Shown piece by piece: positions 60,227 through 64,000 of a stretch of DNA of 64,000 nt. Location: contig NZ_KB898633.1 of NCBI RefSeq assembly GCF_000377705.1, positions 1 to 64,000 of the forward strand. Direction: 5' to 3'. The notes below the pieces were generated by a model. The model had not been told where the DNA came from and did not search any database. It was given only the letters and a program-made list of their open reading frames with translations. The translations under genes were made by a program, and so were the position numbers. Origin of the DNA: Salsuginibacillus kocurii DSM 18087 (GTDB lineage Bacteria > Bacillota > Bacilli > Bacillales > Marinococcaceae). How positions within the stretch are numbered: position 1 is the stretch's first letter; the number at the start of each line of letters is the position of its first letter.

Positions 60227-61228
60227 ATGAAAATTACAACGGGGTTGTTGGTGTCTGCGCTCGTGTTGTTAGGAGCTTGTGCTGACAACCAAGAGGAAGA
60301 TGAAACAGAAGAGAATGGTATGGAAGCCGAGGGTGAAGAAAGTGAAGAGAGTGGAGAAGTTACGATTGAACATGCGTTGGGAGAAGAGAAGTTGGATGAG
60401 CCACCGGAGCGCATTGTAGCTTTGGAATGGGTATATGCGGAGAATTTACTCGCTCTTGATACCCAACCTGTAGGGGTAGCTGATATGGACGGCTATCATG
60501 AATGGGTGAATATCGAGCCGCAGTTTGATGACGATGTCGTCGATGTTGGCACGAGGCAGGAGCCAAGCATTGAAGAGATAGCGCGCTTGGAGCCTGATCT
60601 TATTATTACGGCGGCAGACCGGCATGAGGGCTTGGAAGACCAATTGAATGATATCGCTCCGACTGCAATGTTTGACCCTTATCCTGGGGAAGAAGAAGGG
60701 GACCAGTACGAAGAAATGGAATCTACGTTTCTGGAAATGGCTCAGGTCTTAGCCAAAGAAAATGAAGCAGAAGAGATTCTGGCAGATGTGGAAGAATCTT
60801 ATGAAACCTATGCTGCTGAGCTGGAAGGAGCAGGTTTAGACGGGGAGGATATTGTGTTATCACAGGCGTTTAGCGCAAACGATACAGCGACGATTCGATT
60901 GTTTACCGACAATTCGCTTGCCGTGCGTATCATGGAAGAGCTTGAGCTCAACAACAGCTTTGAGGCGGAGAGCTTTGAGCCGTATGGGTATACAGAAACC
61001 AACGTAGACGCGTTGGAACCTTACCAGGATGCCCGCTTTGTCTACATCGTTCAAGAAGAGGATGATGTGTTTAATGATCAGCTTGACGGCAATGCCGTGT
61101 GGGAGCAGTTGGATTTTGTAGAGAATGAGCGCATACACGGCCTGCCGGGTGATACGTGGACGTTTGGTGGTCCTCTCTCCGCTCAAGTGTTTGCTGAACA
61201 ATTAACCGAAACGTTAATCAATGAATAA
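60227..61228 (+). CDS. Iron-siderophore ABC transporter substrate-binding lipoprotein
   Basis: A 333-residue lipoprotein: lipobox LGAC (Cys near residue 18), a short acidic linker, then a class III binding domain (PPERIVALEWVYAENLLALD, DVGTRQEPSIEEIARLEPDLIITAADRH). It is similar to FecB/YfiY-type binders of ferric siderophores. The start follows AGGAGGA. The operon continues with the fused permease. Confidence 0.88.
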   Translation: MKITTGLLVSALVLLGACADNQEEDETEENGMEAEGEESEESGEVTIEHALGEEKLDEPPERIVALEWVYAENLLALDTQPVGVADMDGYHEWVNIEPQFDDDVVDVGTRQEPSIEEIARLEPDLIITAADRHEGLEDQLNDIAPTAMFDPYPGEEEGDQYEEMESTFLEMAQVLAKENEAEEILADVEESYETYAAELEGAGLDGEDIVLSQAFSANDTATIRLFTDNSLAVRIMEELELNNSFEAESFEPYGYTETNVDALEPYQDARFVYIVQEEDDVFNDQLDGNAVWEQLDFVENERIHGLPGDTWTFGGPLSAQVFAEQLTETLINE

Positions 61229-61242
61229 AAGGAGCTTTTCAC

Positions 61243-63276
61243 ATGAGCTTCAAACAGCATCAAGGCAGGGCCGCATTCCTTTTTGTCGGAGGGGCGGCCT
61301 TCCTCTTGTTATTGGCTTGGCTGCATTTAGCGCAAAATAATATTGAGCTTACGTTCTCCTTTATGTATGAAGTGCTTAGCGGTGAGCGGTCAACGATTCA
61401 TCATGAAATGGTATGGTCGCTGTATTTGCCTAGAATTGCTGTTGCAATTGGGGCGGGCATGGCTCTCGCTATGGCAGGTATTTTGTTTCAAACGTTAACT
61501 CAGAATCCGTTAGCCGCTCCGGGGACGTTAGGGGTAAACGCCGGTGCTTATTTTTTTGTCATTATTGGAACGGTTACCGGCTTTGGCGGTTTTGCGCTGA
61601 GTGGTTTTATGTATGCTTTTCTTGGCGGTATTCTTACGGCTGTGCTGGTGTTTATATTGGCCGGCGGTCTCACAGCCCATCCTGTCCGCATGGCGCTGGC
61701 CGGAATGGTGTTAACCCTGACCTTTTCCTCACTGACATCGGCTTTGCAAATTTTCTTTGAATATGAAACAGCAGGTTTATTCTTATGGGGCAATGGGAGC
61801 CTGGTCCAAGATGACTGGAGCGGCTTTCTCTTTTTGTTGCCGGTCGTTGTTATAGTGATGCTTATCGCTTTTATGTGGGTGGTTTCAATCGATTTATTAT
61901 TGATTGGTTCTACGCGTTCTGAACTTCTCGGCGTGCACACGAATCGCTTGAAAACGTTGCTGTTTGTATTGGCGGTGTTGTTAACTGCAGCTACAGTCAG
62001 TGTGACAGGTCCGATAGGATTTGTAGGCCTGATTACGCCGCACATTATTCGGATGCTCGGGTTTAAACGGCATTTTCTCTTATTTGCTTTAGCTAGTATT
62101 TGGGGCGCAGTCATTTTAGTAGGAGCTGATGTGCTTGGAAGGTGGCTTGATCCGTCCTTAACGGAACTGCCGGTCGGCTCTATTACCGCTTTATTAGGAG
62201 CGCCGTGGCTTATTTGGCTGCTGTATCGCTATCAAGATTCATTTTCCAGCTTGCTGCACTCAAAGACAGGCTTCGGTTTCAAAACGATTCAGCTGCGCTT
62301 TCCTTATATTGTGTTGTTACTTGGCGTGTGCGTCATGACAGTGGTCGTCTTTATAGCCGGATTAATGGTAGGCAGTCAAGGGTTTGAGTGGAGAGATACA
62401 GTGCGCGCTATCTTGCAGCCAGCTGAACACAGCGGTTATGTTATGCTGTTGGAAATGCGGGCCGGCCGTTTGCTGGCCGCTTGTTTGGCTGGGGCGTTGC
62501 TTGCGGTCAGTGGCCTGTTGTTTCAAGGGGTGCTCCGCAATCCCTTAGCAGATCCTTCGGTATTAGGTGTTACTGGCGGGGCCGGTGCCGGGGCCATTAT
62601 CTTGCTGTTTGTCAGTGGATTGGGCGCCGCCTGGCTGCCGCTCGGGGCTTTTATTGGGGCTTTTCTTTCCATAGGTGTGGTGATGCTGTTTGGGAAACGG
62701 TTCGATTATCATCCGGCGGTCTTAGTGTTGATGGGAATAGCGGTTTCTGCACTGGGAAGCGCGATTACGCAAGTGTTAATTACTCGCTTTAACGTAAATG
62801 CGGCGGTCGCGTTGACCTGGTTATCCGGGAGCACATATGGCTCAGGGTTTAGTGAAGTTTACACGTATCTAGTTGTTCCATTGATCGTGATGGTACCGCT
62901 CGCTTATTTACTAGCAGAACGATTAAATATGCTGTCATTAGGGGATGCCAATGCTGCGAGTCTCGGGCTTAATTTAAGCCAGACGAGGTGGATGGCGATT
63001 GTATTGGCAACTCTTGGAACGTCTTTTGCCGTATCAGCTGTGGGGACGATCGGATTTGTCGGTTTGGTTGCGCCTCATTTAGCCCGCTTTGTTGTTGGGC
63101 CTAATCACCAAAAAGGAATCTTTCTTTCTGCTTTATTTGGCGGAAGCTTGCTGATGGCAGCTGATGCTATTGGCCGGTTAATACTTGCTCCTGCTGAAAT
63201 ACCATCAGGGATTATCGTTACCTTAATCGGCGCGCCCTTTTTCTTCTGGTTTTTAAAGCGCACGATAAAATCATAA
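61243..63276 (+). CDS. Fused FecCD-type ABC transporter permease (FhuB-like, two permease domains)
   Basis: A 677-residue protein of two tandem FecCD permease domains: each has an RLPRIAVAIGAGMALAMAG or RAGRLLAACLAGALLAVSG type segment, a PLAxPxxLGV motif (QNPLAAPGTLGVNAGA; RNPLADPSVLGVTGGA) and GPIGFVGLITPHIIR or GTIGFVGLVAPHLAR. About 20 helices. It acts as both halves of the ferric-siderophore channel. No ATPase gene follows; the ATPase must come from elsewhere. Confidence 0.92.
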   Translation: MSFKQHQGRAAFLFVGGAAFLLLLAWLHLAQNNIELTFSFMYEVLSGERSTIHHEMVWSLYLPRIAVAIGAGMALAMAGILFQTLTQNPLAAPGTLGVNAGAYFFVIIGTVTGFGGFALSGFMYAFLGGILTAVLVFILAGGLTAHPVRMALAGMVLTLTFSSLTSALQIFFEYETAGLFLWGNGSLVQDDWSGFLFLLPVVVIVMLIAFMWVVSIDLLLIGSTRSELLGVHTNRLKTLLFVLAVLLTAATVSVTGPIGFVGLITPHIIRMLGFKRHFLLFALASIWGAVILVGADVLGRWLDPSLTELPVGSITALLGAPWLIWLLYRYQDSFSSLLHSKTGFGFKTIQLRFPYIVLLLGVCVMTVVVFIAGLMVGSQGFEWRDTVRAILQPAEHSGYVMLLEMRAGRLLAACLAGALLAVSGLLFQGVLRNPLADPSVLGVTGGAGAGAIILLFVSGLGAAWLPLGAFIGAFLSIGVVMLFGKRFDYHPAVLVLMGIAVSALGSAITQVLITRFNVNAAVALTWLSGSTYGSGFSEVYTYLVVPLIVMVPLAYLLAERLNMLSLGDANAASLGLNLSQTRWMAIVLATLGTSFAVSAVGTIGFVGLVAPHLARFVVGPNHQKGIFLSALFGGSLLMAADAIGRLILAPAEIPSGIIVTLIGAPFFFWFLKRTIKS

Positions 63277-63282
63277 ATACTA

Positions 63283-63318
63283 AAGAAGCGATGGTTTGAA
63301 AAGCAACCATCGCTTCTT
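63283..63318. terminator. Bidirectional terminator
   Basis: Fourteen-bp stem AAGAAGCGATGGTT/AACCATCGCTTCTT with an 8-nt loop between convergent genes; it touches the stop codon of the fhuF-like gene. Confidence 0.85.
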
Positions 63319-64000
63319 TATTGCACGGACGCAGGAGAGATGCGCTTTTTTTCCCGTTCTTGCTTACTCAGTTTCGGACAGCGGTAGCATTGGCTGTCAT
63401 GAATGGTTTTGTAAGCCAAGCAACAAGAAGGCTTCGTCGTTGTCATCCCTTCTCCTTTTTTTGCCGGAATGGACTGAAGGGCAAAAGGGAACGGAGATTC
63501 AACTTCTAAAAACGTGAAAGCAGGAGCCGTCTCTTTTATATGTTTCCACTCCCGCTGTAGCCTGGATTCGAGCGCTTCATCATCGCGAAACGTTTTAAAA
63601 CCATTCGAAATACCAATATCAAGCTGTCCCCAGAGCTGCTCACTTTTTACGTGTGCTTGTGCAGCGATTTGCTGGAGGAGGGGAGAGATCACCGTTACAT
63701 ATAAAGAAGCTAAGGTAGTGTCTACAACGGAGCTCACTACTTCAGCCTGGGCGGGTTGCGGGGTATAAATATAAGTTAACACCGGTTCTTTTTTTGGATG
63801 TTGATTGGGGAGCAAAACAACGATCCATTCATTTGGGTCCACTTGTTGGCCACTGGTCTGACACCAATGAAGGTATGTGAACCACTTGCTGCTGCGTACG
63901 GCCCAAAACATGGCTGCGGCATCTAGGTCTTCTGAGGTCTTTCCTATCTGGGCTGTATACGCCTCCAGAAATGAGGCCGCCCCGGCAGCTGTGAATAATT
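63318..64000 (-). CDS. FhuF-like (2Fe-2S) siderophore-iron reductase, 5' end beyond the window
   Basis: The frame is open to the window edge, so the N-terminus is missing; an internal ATG at 63911 is not the start. The C-terminus carries CCLAYKTIHDSQCYRC, i.e. Cys-Cys-x10-Cys-x2-Cys, the FhuF cluster-binding motif. Upstream residues (AAMFWAVRSSKWFTYLHW) fit the family. FhuF reduces iron in ferric hydroxamate siderophores in the cytoplasm, which fits the convergent siderophore importer. Confidence 0.85.
   Translation of the reverse strand, partial: LFTAAGAASFLEAYTAQIGKTSEDLDAAAMFWAVRSSKWFTYLHWCQTSGQQVDPNEWIVVLLPNQHPKKEPVLTYIYTPQPAQAEVVSSVVDTTLASLYVTVISPLLQQIAAQAHVKSEQLWGQLDIGISNGFKTFRDDEALESRLQREWKHIKETAPAFTFLEVESPFPFALQSIPAKKGEGMTTTKPSCCLAYKTIHDSQCYRCPKLSKQEREKKRISPASVQ

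Overview
The window looks like a chromosomal segment of a moderately halophilic or haloalkaliphilic member of the Bacillaceae. Evidence: Bacillus-type gene families (YqxD/YaiI, DUF2512, DUF3243, DUF1992, CotF-type spore coat proteins, CsbD, TraB-type), strong AGGAGG ribosome-binding sites, frequent GTG/TTG starts, consensus sigma-A promoters, a CcpA-type cre site, and exported lipoproteins with very acidic, Glu/Asp-rich N-terminal linkers typical of salt-adapted Firmicutes. Species cannot be fixed from the sequence alone. Layout: 1-285 is the right end of an IS3-family element. 467-5008 holds an MFS transporter, an MtnE-like aminotransferase, a YciI-like protein and a DUF697-type GTPase. 5593-12843 is a carbohydrate locus: a divergent sugar isomerase/epimerase and LacI-type regulator, each with a consensus promoter and a matching palindromic operator, followed by a cre site and a ribose-type ABC importer (binding protein, double ATPase, permease) plus a Gfo/Idh/MocA dehydrogenase. 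13022-17503 carries a secreted nuclease, a histidine phosphatase and a two-gene GMC dehydrogenase. 17923-31099 is a cobalamin region: cobO, cbiA, cbiP; then a promoter and a cobalamin riboswitch controlling btuF, btuC and a btuD-cbiZ fusion; then a convergent, tightly overlapping operon (cobT, cbiB, cobD, cobU, cobS, cobC and a second, shortened CobU-like gene). It covers late corrinoid assembly, salvage and uptake; the corrin-ring genes are not in the window. 34122-43302 is a sigma-54 regulon: an enhancer-binding protein whose sensor domain is a TIM barrel homologous to an enzyme encoded in the operon it probably controls, a -24/-12 promoter, a Tm-1-like ATP-binding protein, the TIM-barrel enzyme, and a complete branched-chain-amino-acid-type ABC importer of unknown substrate. 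43692-55426 is a mosaic of housekeeping, membrane and sporulation genes. 57308-59865 has an M20 amidohydrolase and a macrolide 2'-phosphotransferase with a long leader encoding a short peptide with an Arg-Leu-Arg motif. 60148-64000 is a Fur-type iron-siderophore uptake locus running off the edge. Two cross-cutting patterns stand out. First, at least seven intergenic spots carry short tandem arrays with an exact 21-bp period; the core motif differs from site to site, but the same motifs recur at distant loci. Second, a roughly 75-95 bp dispersed repeat is placed immediately after the T-tract of three separate rho-independent terminators. The best candidates for undescribed biology are the RLR-leader attenuator of the macrolide kinase, the sigma-54 regulator/enzyme paralogue pair with its transporter, and the 21-bp arrays.
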